DNA of 64,000 nt, from contig JBAIAC010000059.1 in NCBI GenBank assembly GCA_037349315.1, forward strand, positions 29,420,501-29,484,500, read 5' to 3'. This stretch comes from Chelydra serpentina (taxonomy: Eukaryota; Chordata; Testudines; Chelydridae). How positions within the stretch are numbered: position 1 is the first letter of the stretch; every line of letters starts with the position of its first letter. Below are positions 1 to 10,451 of this stretch, one piece after another. The position numbers were made by a program, and so were the translations under genes. The notes under the pieces were generated by a model. The model worked only from the letters and a program-made list of their open reading frames with translations, was not told where the DNA came from and ran no database searches.

Positions 1-94
1 AAACACCCTCGGGCCTGACCCTTTTGCACCAGGCGCACCAGATGTGGGCAGGAAGGCTCAGCCTGGCAGCAGGATCCAAGTGCAGAGGGACTTA

Positions 95-425
95 GTGTGG
101 GGTATCCAGATGGGGGTAAGACGGTCCTGTGGGGGGGGGGGGGTAAGAGGGTTCTGTGTGGGGCAGTCTGGGGGCAGGCAGCTCAGTGGGGGATCTGGAT
201 GCACAGGGAGGTTCCAGGGGCAGGGGCAATGGGGAGTCTGCAGGGGGGACCAAGTGAAAGTGGTTGGAGCTCAGCGTGGGGGAGGGGGAGTCTGGGTGCA
301 GGGGAGGTGGGGTTCATTTGGGTGGGGGTCTAGGTGTAGGTGGTTGGGGCTCAGTGGGGAGGGTGTCTGTCTGGGGTGGGGCTCATCGGGGTGGTACAGA
401 TGCAGGGGAGGTGAGGCTTCTCAGG
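95..425. repeat. G-rich minisatellite-like tract
   Basis: Imperfect repeats built from words such as GGGGCTCAG, GGTGGGG and GGTGTCTG, with a run of G at 128-141. The long open frames across it arise only because the strand has few T residues and hence few stops. Units vary in length, so this is a degenerate G-rich tandem tract and not a clean array. Bases 430-900 that follow show no gene. Confidence 0.45.
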
Positions 426-908
426 GTGAGGATTTGATGGGCCTGGTAACAAGGGAGCCCCAGCTGCTGCCAAGGTGTCACATTTTCAAGCTTTTCTCCA
501 CAATTGCATGGACAAGAAACACACTTTTTTTAAAAAGAAAAAAATTAAACTGAGCTCTGCTGTAATTCCATGGATCCAGGGTTTGGAGCTTTAAGGAAAA
601 CACCAAATCTCATGAGGCTCTCGATGAAATCATGACAGTTGGCAGCACTCAGTCTATGTGAGCCAAACATTGGCGTATATGCACTGTGCTAACAGGTGTG
701 AACCTGTTCTCTTCCTTCATGGTGCAGGGGAGCTTCAGAGAAGTGTAACTCCTTCATCTTCAGGGGACACAAAGCTGCCTGCCTCATTCAATCTCCTTGG
801 GGTCTTTCACACTCCAGATTCAGAGCCCAGGAGAGCAGAGCCGGCTGGAAAACTAGCTTTTTTTCCCCCTGCAGAAATATTTTATTTTTCTACAAAATAA
901 TTGCAAAC

Positions 909-1017
909 AGCAAGTGTGAAAAATCGGGACGGAGGTGGGGGGTAATAGGAGCCTATAGAAGAAAAAGACCCAAAAATCGGGAGTGTCCCTATAAAATTGG
1001 AACATCTGGTCACCCTA
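909..1017 (+). mobile_element. hAT-type MITE, left inverted repeat missing
   Basis: Belongs to the family also seen at 25748-25870 and 53471-53591, whose ends are TAGGGTGACCAGA and TCTGGTCACCCTA. Here the right end is present, but the left begins at AGCAAGTGTG, inside the element. An 8-bp direct repeat TTGCAAAC (901-908 and 1018-1025) still flanks it exactly. The core words AAAATCGGGAC and GGGGGTAATAGGAGCC match the other copies. Assignment to hAT rests on the 8-bp duplication. Confidence 0.75.
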
Positions 1018-1025
1018 TTGCAAAC

Positions 1026-1845
1026 TGCAGTGTTTCAGTTAGGCAGTGCTGCCATGGTGCCTCGTGGGCGCTGTAGTTCAGGTGTCTCACACTTCCATTC
1101 TCCTCCATAGCCAGGTTCCCTGGTCAGACGACATCTCCCACAATGCACCATGGTATTCTCTCAAAGTAAGGCGAGGCAGCTGCTGTCAGGGCCCATACAT
1201 GATTGATCTGACCTAATGGTCGGAGCCCAGAGTAGAGTCAGTCGGCGACACCCAGGGTCAAACCAGAGTCAATGCCAGACTCAGAGTTGTGCCAAGGGTC
1301 AAGCCAGAGCCACTAACTGGAGTTAGGGCAAGAGATCAGGAACCAGATGTGAGACCAGGAGCACAGAGCAGGAAACAGACAAGGGGGGAGGAGCTTGGTC
1401 TCAGGGTCTAGTCAGCAGCAGGCCCAGCAGCTAGTTGCTCAGGCAAGGGGTGTGGGAGGAACAAGAAGCTTTTTGCTAAGAGGTCACTAATCAGCAGCTG
1501 GTTGCTGGTGAGCTGATTATGCTGAGTCAGCAGATGTTGCTCCTGTTTGTGGTGTATCAGCTCAGCTGCAATTCTGCTGAATGGGTTTGCAGCCCAGTGG
1601 TGCAGAAGGTGATGTTCTTATTTAGCAAATTCACAGGCCTGGGTTCAAGACACCCTGGTGCCTGACAGTTGTATCACTATGCATAGCTATGGTGCCTCTT
1701 TGGAGATAGAGCCTGGCCCATAGAGGAGAATGGGGACATGAGGCACTGACCCAGAGAGACTCCTGGGTGCCAACTGGCAGGGGGCATTAGGGGTGTACTG
1801 GGTTTTACAGGGATCCCCTGGGTCTAATGTCTACATAATAGAAAG
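1026..1845. other. gene-free stretch, old repeat-like sequence
   Basis: No coding region is supported. Bases about 1210-1420 repeat short words such as CCAGAGTCA, AGGGTCAA and GATCAGGAACC. The same flavour recurs at 29560-29720, so both may be fragments of one dispersed, LTR-like repeat; that is a resemblance and not a proven relationship. Confidence 0.3.
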
Positions 1846-1853
1846 GGTGGCAT

Positions 1854-2238
1854 CAGGGCCGGCTCCAGGCACCAGCTTTCCAAGCTGGTGCTTGGGGCGG
1901 CATCGAGAATGGGGCAGCAGTCCGAGTCCCACAGCGGCAATTCGGCGGCAGGTCCGCCGCTCTTCCCGCCGCCGAATTGCCGCCGCGGGACTCGGACTGC
2001 CGCCCCATTCTCGCCTGCCGCGGTGGCAATGGGGCAGCAGGTCCGCGGCTCTTACCTTGCCGCCGCGGGTCTCGGAGTGCTTGCGTTGGGGGCGGGGCCC
2101 TGCAACGTCTCCCGGCGTCGGAGGCGGGACCCCGCAACATCTCCCGGCGTCGGGGGCGGGGCCCCACAACATCTCCCAGCATTGGGGGCGGGGCCACGGC
2201 GACTGCCTGAGGCGGCAGAATCGTCAGAGCAACTCCTG
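1854..2238 (+). mobile_element. non-autonomous hAT element, GC-rich
   Basis: Starts CAGGGCCGGCTCC and is flanked by the 8-bp direct repeat GGTGGCAT (1846-1853 and 2239-2246). The right end read in reverse, CAGGAGTTGCTC, matches the left end at CAGG and GCTC, so the terminal inverted repeat is imperfect. The left TIR is shared with the element at 10628-11124. The body is GC-rich, with CpGs and inverted GCGGC words, and encodes nothing credible; the overlapping open frames on both strands are composition artefacts. Confidence 0.8.
2088..2195. repeat. 32-bp tandem repeat, about 3.4 copies
   Basis: Units of 32 bp made of GGGGGCGGGGCCC followed by a CAACATCTCCCGGCGTC-like segment start near 2088, 2120, 2152 and 2184. 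They lie inside the hAT element 1854-2238 and differ from one another at only a few positions. Confidence 0.75.
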
Positions 2239-2356
2239 GGTGGCATGTGAGGCCTCTACCAACAGCCAGTAATGTGCTGGTTGCCCTAACTGTGGTGAGA
2301 TGTGTGGATGTATCTCTACTGAAAATTATGTTCTTAAAGTATATAAGTTATGAAGG

Positions 2357-2533
2357 TAGGGTTGCCAACTCTGACTGAAGCCACTCCGGGAGATTTTTTC
2401 CCCCCCAACACGACATAATGTCATTTTCTTAAAATATCCTATTAAAATCTCCTGGATTGCTTTCAATAGTCACCAGGAGATTGGTGCCGATTCCGGGAGA
2501 CTCCAGGCCAAACCTGGAGGGTTAGCAATCCTA
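2357..2533. mobile_element. hAT-type MITE (TAGGGTTGCC ends)
   Basis: Ends TAGGGTTGCCAAC and GGTTAGCAATCCTA are inverted repeats with mismatches. The 8-bp direct repeat TATGAAGG lies at 2349-2356 and 2534-2541. The 177-bp length and lack of coding capacity fit a non-autonomous DNA transposon. The interior words CTCCGGGAGA and CCGGGAGACTCC are partly inverted. Confidence 0.75.
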
Positions 2534-2782
2534 TATGAAGGTGATAAACAGGTTCTGTTCAGGCAGGGGGTAGGACACCCTTATCTCCCTGGCTGACCAT
2601 TGTGTGTCTTACAATGGGAGTCTGTTTGCGTATGGAGCCACTAGATAATCAATATTGCAAAGTCGACAACAGCTCAGAAAATCTACAGGAAGGAACACCC
2701 AGCCCGGGGGTGTCCTGTTTATGACAAAGTTCAAAGAATTAGTCTGGTCTATGAGGCGAATGGAAAGAGATACCAAGGGCCC

Positions 2783-2945
2783 AGCTGTGCTGCTGTGGGT
2801 GCTGATGGGAGGCAGTAGCTATATTGGCAGGAGAGCGTCTCCCTCTGACAAAGCGCTTGGTCGCTGTAACTTGTGTTACTCAGAGAGGGTTTTTTTCACA
2901 CCCCTGACATAAGTTAGATCGACTTAAGCGGTAGTGTAGACCTTC
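2783..2945. mobile_element. partial Harbinger-type MITE
   Basis: The right part ends GTAGTGTAGACCTT, the usual end of the Harbinger-related MITEs in this window. It contains ATCGACTTAAG and the inverted pair GGAGAGCG / CGTCTCC. No matching left end or target duplication was found, so it is probably truncated. Confidence 0.35.
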
Positions 2946-4553
2946 CCCAAGTATCCTTCACCTAGGGGACAAGCTACCAGCATGCTTGTCTTCTGTACGG
3001 AGAGTCACAGCCAGCCTGGTTGTTAATGGCTGGGAGGACTAAGCTTCGTTAGGCCAGGAAAGTGTCTTGTTAGTAGAGTCTAGTCTGTAAAAAGCATGTT
3101 ATAGTTTTATTTTACATGTAGCCAACTATGTCCAATACCTGTCCCTATTCACCATTTCTCCAATCTCTGCTCTTTGTTAAATACGTTTATCCTTGTTTTC
3201 CCTATAAATGTATCAACGTGCTGGGAGCTGAGCTGAGCAGTGATCTGAGGTGTAACTGGGACACTGAGGGGTACTCTTCCTTTGGGAACAGCGGATCTGT
3301 GAATTCTGCGAGTGTCCAGGGGAGCAGAGGCTGGCACTCCAGGGGGCCACTCCGGGCAGAGGCTGGAGCATGCCATTGCTAACCTGTAGGGGGAGTGGAG
3401 CCTGCCTGCAAGGACCAGAAGGGAGTGCTTGTGTAGCCTGGTCTGGTGGAGTCAGGGAGCTGACGCCTGGCAGGCACAGACAAGCTTTCCTCATGCTAAG
3501 GGCAGCACCTGAACAACAATTCCTACGAAACTCCTACGGCAGGCTGGATGAGCCCAAATAGTTCTGTTTCCTGGAGTTTCATGTTTTTGATGAAAACCCA
3601 AAATGGTTAGAGAAAAGTGCTAGATAAGAGTTGAGGTAATATTATATTATTAATTATTATATAGTTAAAATGAATGGCTTCAATAGTAAAAATAGTAAAC
3701 TCACAAACCTGGAAAAATATCATCAATGTAACATTAAGAGCCTGGCTGTCCGTTACATTGATGCCCATGTCCACGATAGCCCATTGAAGGGAATGGGTGA
3801 CTTTCCATTGGCTTTAATGGAGTTTGGATCAGAACCTAAGTGCGCACAATTTGTCAAAGCAGAGCACTCAGCCATAAAACCCACTTTAGGCAACTTTCAA
3901 GAGAAACATGCTGCAGCGTTTGTCACGTTGGAGTGAACTTTCCAAACGACCTCTTAGCATCTAGGAGTTACACAGCAACCCAAAAAACATTGCAGGAGCA
4001 GACTGATCTGGCAAAGCACTTGTGTGTAAATCCAACACATTGCTGACTGAAAAAAAATATCTACTAATGATATAGCTATACTCAGGAATCCTTGAAGTTA
4101 CATTTGAAAGTTAATCGTCATCAGAAATATCTACATTTCCTTGCACCAACATCTCTCATTTTTGTAATGATTATGATGATTTATTATTATTAATTATTAT
4201 GCAGTAAGTGTTCGCCACCCATTCAAGGATATTCTGTGCTCCAAGCAGCTCATAATCTGAAGCCCCAATTTAGTAAAGCACTTAAGAACATGCTTAAGTC
4301 TCATTGAGTTCAAGTTAAAGTTTATCTTAAAGTTAAATCTGGGCTTATTTGTTTTGCTGAATAGGGATGCTTTCCTGAATCAGGGCCTAAGGAGAGACAA
4401 ACAAGGAGAGGTAGCCTGCAGAAGAGAAACAACAATAGAACAAACCTGGGACCCAAAAGCATGAGCCTCTGCTGTCTGAGCTAAAAGAGCCAGCTGTGGT
4501 AGCCAGGGCTTTGGCGTAGAATGTCACACCGTGATTTAACTTGCTTGTACTAA
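2946..4553. other. gene-free stretch with LTR-like and A/T-rich sequence
   Basis: No gene is supported. Bases about 3060-3540 resemble the R-U5 part of an LTR: TTTGTTAAATACG, then a CTGGGAGCTGAG-type segment and a GC-rich tail. Termini and duplications were not found. ATTATTATTA tracts lie near 3640-3665 and 4170-4200. Words such as AAAGCACTTAAG near 4275 look like an old dispersed repeat. Confidence 0.3.
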
Positions 4554-4845
4554 GGGTACGTCTACACTACAGAATTAGGTTGAAATTATAGAAGTTGATA
4601 TTTTAAAACCCAGTTTTATGGAATCGATTGTGTGTGTCCCCACTAAAGACCATTAAGGCCATTAGTTTGACGGACTGTGTCCACAGTAGCGGGGCTAGCG
4701 TCGACTTTCGGAGCATTGCATTGTGGGTAGCTATCCCACAGTTCCCGCAGTCTCCGCTGCCCATTGGAATTCTGGGTTACGATCCCAAAGTCTGATAGGG
4801 CAGAAAACATTGTCGCTGGTGGTTCTGGGTACGTCGTCAAGCCAT

Positions 4846-4870
4846 CCCCCCTCCCTCCCTCCCTCCCTCC
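4846..4870. repeat. CCCT simple repeat
   Basis: Short run of CCCT units inside the Harbinger 5' untranslated sequence. A similar run of CCCCT units at about 6655-6686 follows the transposase gene. Confidence 0.8.
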
Positions 4871-5023
4871 GTGAAAGCAACCTTTTTCGCGCCTTTTTTT
4901 CGGGGTTTCCGGGTTTGCTACGGCAAGCATGGAGCCTGCTCAGCTCACAATGACCGTACGTCTCCAGCGTACGCCTGGACATGAGGTCTAGTGGGGATTC
5001 AGTCCCACTATAATATGGGCAGA

Positions 5024-5088
5024 GGGATAGCTCAGTGGTCTGAGCGTTGGCCTGCTAAACCCGGGGTTGCGAGATCAATCCTTGAGGG
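5024..5088 (+). mobile_element. tRNA-like SINE head, tail missing
   Basis: Resembles the 5' part of the turtle tRNA-derived SINE seen complete at 26399-26575: an A-box-like segment GGATAGCTCAGTGG and a B-box-like segment GGTTGCGAGATCAATCC, spaced as in a tRNA. It stops after CCTTGAGGGGACC, where the full SINE continues into its CR1-like tail. It is not a tRNA gene, because no acceptor stem closes around it. Confidence 0.6.
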
Positions 5089-5353
5089 GACCAGGAGATG
5101 ATGATGGATAGCAAGCATATTGCACCATCTGCTGCTAGAAGGAAAGGAGCCTAATCCTTGCTCCCCGCTCCCTCCGTGAAAGCAACTGACGGGGGAGCAA
5201 AAAATTCTTTCGTGCCTTTTTTTATACGAGCGCCATATTGCTGACTCCATTGTTATCCACCCGCTGCTTCTGCTGCCACTCTGCTGTCCTGCAGATACCA
5301 TACCAGGGAAAGCATGGAGCCCGATCAGATCGCTGTGCATTGTCCAGCAGTAT

Positions 5354-6583
5354 ATGGAGAACGAGAGCCACGAGCTGCTACAGCTACAGCAGGCGAGGAG
5401 GCGACGGCAGCGCCCTGAGGACAGTGATGAGGACATGGACACAGACCTCTCTCAAAAAAGGCCCCCCCCCCGCAAGGTGGACATCATGGTGGTAATGGGG
5501 CAGGTTCATGCCATGGAACGCCGATTCTGGGCCCGGGAAACAAGCACAGACTGGTAGGACCGCATAGTGCTGCAGGTGTGGGACGATCAGCAATGGCTGC
5601 GAAACTTTCGCATGCGTAAGGGAACTTTCATGGAACTTTGTGAGTTGCTTTCCCCTGCCCTGAAGCGCCAGAACACCAAGATGAGAGCAGCCCTCACAGT
5701 AGAGAAGCGAATGGCAATAGCCCTGTGGAAGCTTGCAACGCCAGACAGCTACCGGTCAGTCGCGAATCAATTCGGAGTGGGAAAATCTACAGTGGGGGCT
5801 GTTGTGATGCAAGTAGCCAAGTCGATCACCGAGCTGCTGGTACCAAGGGTTGTGACTCTGGGAAATGTGCAGCTCATACTGGATGGCTTTGTAGCAATGG
5901 GGTTCCCGAACTGTGGTGGGGCGATAGACAGAACCCATATCCCTATCTTGGCACCGGACCACCAAGCCAGCGAGTACATAAACCGAAAGGGTTACTTTTC
6001 AATAGTGCTGCAAGCACTGGTGAATCACAAGGGCCGTTTCACCAACATCAACGTGGGATGGCCGGGAAAGGTACATGACGCTCGCATCTTCAGGAACTCT
6101 GGTCTGTTTCAGCTGCTGCAGCAAGGAATTTTCTTCCCAGACCAGAAAATAACCATTGGAGATGTTGAGATGCCTATAGTTATCCTTGGGGACCCAGCCT
6201 ACCCCTTAATGCCATGGCTCATGAAGCCATACACAGGAAGTCTGGACAGTAGTCAGGACCGTTTCAACTATAGGCTGAGCAAGTGCAGAATGGTGGTGGA
6301 ATGTGCATTTGGACGTTTAAAGGCGTGCTGGCGCAGTTTATTGACTAGGTTAGACCTCAGCGAAACCAATATTCCCATTATTATTACTGCTTGCTGTGCG
6401 CTCCACAATATCTGTGAGAGTAAGGGGGAGACGTTTATGGTGGGGTGGGAGGTTGAGGCAAATCACCTGGCAGCAGGTTATGCACAGCCAGACACCAAGG
6501 CGATTATAAGAGTACAGCAGGATGCGTTGCACATCAGGGAAGCTTTGAAAACCAGTTTCATGAATGGCCAGGATGCTGTGTGA
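5354..6583 (+). pseudogene. PIF/Harbinger transposase (DDE superfamily), one in-frame stop
   Basis: Would cut and paste the element in the nucleus. The uninterrupted part, 5567-6583, is 338 codons and carries the DDE_Tnp_4 signatures: GGAIDRTHIP (Asp121 of that frame), INVGWPGKVHDARIF (Asp171), ILGDPAYPL (Asp209) and VVECAFGRLK (Glu245), ending CALHNICE. The best catalytic candidates are Asp121, Asp171 and Glu245. The N-terminal part (FGVGKSTVG) is a helix-turn-helix-like segment. The same frame continues upstream to an ATG at 5354 but is broken by TAG at 5555-5557, where the family usually has two tryptophans before DRIV, so this looks like a TGG-to-TAG change. Arg replaces the usual Gly after Asp121, and Asn160 replaces a common Asp. 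No frameshift is seen. It may be inactive only because of that stop. Confidence 0.9.
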
Positions 6584-6878
6584 AAGTTCGGGTTTTTTAC
6601 CCTTAATGAAAAGCCCCGCCCCTTGAATCACTCTACTTCCCTGTAACCGAACCGCCCTCCCCTCCCCTCCCCTCCCCTCCCCCCCTCGGTCACCGCTTGC
6701 AGAGGCAATAAAGTCATTGTTGCTTTAAAATCATGCATTCTTTATTAATTCGTCAAGCAAATAGGGGGAAATAGGGGGGTAACTGCAAAGGTCGCCCGGG
6801 ATGGGTGGTGGAGGAAGGGAAGCACCAGGATGGGTGGTGGAGGAGGGGGATGAGGGAAGGACAAGGACACACAGCACT

Positions 6879-8850
6879 TTAACATTTATTGAATGCCAGC
6901 CTTTTGTTGCTTGGACAGTTCTCTTGGCTTGAGTGGTTGGGTGCACGGAGGCCACCCAAACGCGTTCTTGGGTGTCTAGGTGATGAGGTTATGGGACTTG
7001 GGGAGGAGGGCTGTTGGTTACACACGGGCTGTAGCAGCAGTCTGGGCTCAGGCGGCCTTTCCTGAACCATACGCCTTTCCTCAGCCATAAGCCGGAGGAT
7101 TTCTGTTTGATCCTCCAGTAGCCTCAGAATTGCATCCTGCCTTCTCTCAGCATGCTGATGCCACCTATTGTCTTCAGCCCGCCACCTGTCCTCACGATCA
7201 AATTGTTCCTTTCTGGACTCTAACCTTGTCTGCCTCCACGCATTCTGCTGGGCCGTTTCAGGGTGGGAGGACTGCATGAGATCTGAGAACATATTGTCTC
7301 GATTCCTTTTTTTTTTTACTTCTAATCTTCGCTAGCCTCTGGGACAGTGATGAAAGGGGGAGCATTGAAACATTTACAGCTGCGGGAGGAAACAAACCGG
7401 AGAGGAGTAGTTTAAAAGACACATATTAGAGAACAATGCTCCTAACATTACATAGCACATGGGCATTCTGTCCAAGGTCGCACTTTGCCTCTTATATTGA
7501 GGGTCTGCCGGTTTAGTGTGAGAGATCACACAAGCAGGGCCGGCGGGCAACAGAATTCAGCTTTCGGGCATCCATGGTAAGCCAGTCTATTGGCTTCTTT
7601 AACCTTCAGAACATGTGAGAATGGTTTCAAACAGAAACCCCCTCATTTCCCATAACAAACAGCCGTTGGGTTGGCCATTTAAAACAGGTTGGCAATTGAA
7701 AAGGGAGGGGCGGCGGTTTTCGGGTTAATGGGCAGCGCGAACCTAATCGACCCCCCCCCCACACACACACACACATCCAAGATGTTCGCTGTTTCCCCTC
7801 CCCCCACCCCCCCACCGTGTGGGTAACAGCGGGGAAGATTTCCGTTCAGCCACAGGCAAACAGCCCAGCAGGGACGGACCCCTCTGAATGCCCCCTTAAT
7901 AAAATTCCCCTATTTCAACCAGGTGACCATGAATGGTATCACTCTTTTGAGGATAACACAGAGAGATAAAGAACGTATGTTGCTCAAATGCCAGCAAACA
8001 CCGGGACCATACGCCGCCATGCTTTGCAAAGCAATGATTCCAGACTACGTGCTACTGGCCTGGCGTGGTAGAGTGTCTTACCACAGAGCACAGGATAAGG
8101 CTGCCCTCCCCAGAAACCTTTTGCACAGGCTTTGGGAGTACATCCAGGAGAGCTTTCTGGAGATGTCCCTGGAGGATTTCCGCTCCATCCCCGAACATGT
8201 TAACAGACTTTTCCAGTAGCTGTAGCTGTATTGGCCGCAAATTAATCATTAAACACACTTGCTTATAAAACATGTATTAATTTCACAGAGGTATACTCAC
8301 CAGAGGTCCCTTCTCCGCCTTCAAGGTCTGGGAGCATGCCTTGGGTGGGGTCGTAGGGTACTGGCTCCAGGGTGACAACGAGTTCCTGGCTACCGGGGAA
8401 AAGGGCTTTTCCGCTTCCTTGCTGTGTCTGTGCACTATTTTCAGCATCATTATCATCATCTTCCTCATCCCGAAAATGCTCCTCGGTGGTTTCTGATGAT
8501 CCACGTACGGAGTCATAGAACATGGGTGGGTTAGTGCTGGCTGCACCCCCTAAAATGGCATGCAGCTCGTCATAGAAGCGGCATGTCTGGGGTTCTGACC
8601 CAGAGCGGCCATTTGCATCTCTGGTTCTTTGGTAGGCTTGCCTGAGCTCCTTAATTTTAACGTGGCACTGTTGCGCGTCCCTGTTGTAGCCTCTGTCCTG
8701 CATGCCCTTGGAGACTTTGGCATATGTATTGGCATTTCTTCTTTTGGACCGTAGTCCTGCTAGCACAGATTCGTCTCCCCATACAGCGATCAGATCGCGT
8801 ACCTCACGCTCGGTCCATGCTGGAGCTCGTCTTCGGTTCTGGGACTCCAT
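6879..8850 (-). CDS. Harbinger Myb/SANT-like DNA-binding protein (two exons)
   Basis: Accessory protein of Harbinger transposons, which binds the ends and brings the transposase to the nucleus. Exon 1 (8850 down to 8301) starts at an ATG and reads MESQNRRRAPAWTEREV, a trihelix/Myb_DNA-bind_4 type domain at about residues 10-95 (AWTEREVRDLIAVWGDE, then CHVKIKELRQAYQRTRDAN). An acidic stretch EEDDDNDAE follows. It ends at a good donor, CTG/GTGAGTA. Exon 2 contains MFSDLMQSSHPETAQQNAW and a charged, probably coiled-coil segment (FDREDRWRAEDNRWHQHAERR), and stops at 6879. A plausible acceptor (CTGTCCCAG) lies at 7339-7341, but a run of 11 A at 7309-7319 puts the joined frame one base out, so either the splice site differs or a slip has damaged the copy. 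Confidence 0.75.
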
Positions 8851-9097
8851 GATGGTCTGCTGATGAGATCTGCACTCACCTGCAGCTCACCATGCTGGCC
8901 AAACAGGAAATGAAATTCAAAAGTTCACGGGGCTTTTCCTGTCTACCTGGGCAGAGCATTCGAGCTCAGACTGCTGTCCAGAGCGGTCAAATGGTGCACT
9001 GTGGGATAGATCCAGGAGGCCGATACCATCGAATTCCGTCCACACTAACACTAATTCGACTCAGCAATATCGATTTTAGCACTAATCCCCTCAGCCC

Positions 9098-9390
9098 AGG
9101 GCTACACTAGGGGAGGGCGGTCGATCTACGATACGCAGCTTCAGCTACGTGAATAACGTAGCTGAAGTCGGCGTATCGTAATCGACTTACCTGACCATGA
9201 GGATGGCGGCGAGTCGATCGCTGCCGCTCCCCCGTCGACTCCGCTTCCGCCGCTCGATGATGTGGATTTCCGGAGCCGACGGGGAGCGCGATCGGGGATC
9301 GATTAATCGCGTCTTAACGAGACGCGAAAAATCGATCCCCGATAGATCGATTGCTACCCGCCGATCCGGCGGGTAGTGAAGACAAGCCCT
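9098..9390. mobile_element. hairpin-rich Harbinger-type MITE nested in the transposon
   Basis: Ends AGGGCTACACTA and (reversed) AGGGCTTGTCTTCACTA mark a separate 293-bp element inside the 3' part of the larger transposon, whose sequence resumes at CTTTGGGGG. It is built from three successive stem-loops: 9127-9136 with 9171-9180 (10 bp), enclosing 9139-9150 with 9156-9167 (12 bp); 9291-9304 with 9330-9343 (14 bp), enclosing 9307-9314 with 9320-9327 (8 bp); and 9354-9363 with 9367-9376 (10 bp, 3-nt loop). It has no coding capacity. Confidence 0.75.
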
Positions 9391-10451
9391 CTTTGGGGGT
9401 GGAGTGAAGAAATCGATTTTAAGAGCCCTAGAAGTCGATGTAAATGTCTTCGTCGTGTGGACGGGTGAACTGATCAGTCGATATAACGCTAATAAATTCG
9501 ACCTAAACTCATAGTGTAGACCAGGGCTTAGAATGGTAGAAGTGGGTGTGTGGGAGTGATTTAAATGTGGATGCGGTATGGACCTCATGGCCGAGCTTGT
9601 GGCTTTCCTGCCATGCTCGAGAGGGGGAGGGGGGGCAGGTGACAAATGAGCCCACAATAAAGTTTAGTGACTGTAAAATTTTAGCAGCATCACATTTGTA
9701 AAAAATTATATACACTTTCCCCAAAAACCAGCCACACAAAGTCTGACTGGGAATAATGCAGGCACTATGATACCAAATCAGACATTTCTTCCCACAAGCC
9801 TGAGATGCCTGGGAAACATCGGGAGACCTCTAGATCTTTTAAAATCTTGGTGCTTTGCATTGTAAAATTACAGACATACTCCAAGAACATACCGATATCT
9901 AGCCCTTTGTAAATTGTCTGTAACACTAATATTCTTTTCCAAGAGTTCACTTTTAAGAAAAATGTTAATTTATTGTGTATTATTACAGTATTGCCTAACT
10001 GCCCCAACAAAAATTAGAGCCCCATTGTGCTGCCGTAGAAACGCAGTGAGAGGTAGTCCCTGACCTGTAGAGCTAACAATCTAGGGCCTGGTCTATACTA
10101 CAAAGTTAGGGCGACATAAGCCGCGTTAGGTCGATTTAATAATGTATGTGTCTACACTACTGAGTCCCTTCCATCGACCTAAGTGGCCTGTAAAGTTAAC
10201 TTCTGTACTCCACCTCCACGAGAGGTGTAGCACTTGATTCAACATCTATGGGTCAACATGGGGAATAGTGTGGACACTGTGTTGTGTAATTTGAATGAAT
10301 TGGCCTCCAGGAGGTGTCCCACAGTGCTCCGCTGTGACCGCTCTGGAGAGCACTTTCAACTTTACTGCACGTCAGCCAGGTACTCAAGAAACACTCGCCT
10401 CCCTGTTAAAGCCCTGGGAACTTTTGAATTTTAATTTCCTGTTTGATCAGC

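Larger units (their letters stand above)
4554..9527. mobile_element. PIF/Harbinger DNA transposon, two genes, nearly complete
   Basis: The left end GGGTACGTCTACACTACA and the reverse of the right end, GCCCTGGTCTACACTATG, form the terminal inverted repeat; similarity continues inward through AATTAGGTTGAA. The flanking trinucleotides are TAA (4551-4553) and TTA (9528-9530); Harbinger elements duplicate a TWA triplet, so one has changed or the boundary is one base off. Inside are a DDE transposase (+) and a Myb/SANT-like gene (-) facing each other, the two-gene plan of this superfamily. Later insertions are a SINE head (5024-5088) and a MITE (9098-9390). Confidence 0.88.

Noticed and set aside
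1793..2272. Proline/arginine-rich open frames on both strands
   Set aside because: Produced by the GC-rich hAT element and its 32-bp repeats.
5024..5088. Possible tRNA gene
   Set aside because: A- and B-box-like sequences are present, but there is no closing acceptor stem or sensible anticodon arm; it matches the head of the turtle SINE.
9187..9657. 156-codon minus-strand frame
   Set aside because: It overlaps the hairpin MITE and the Harbinger terminal region; no domain.
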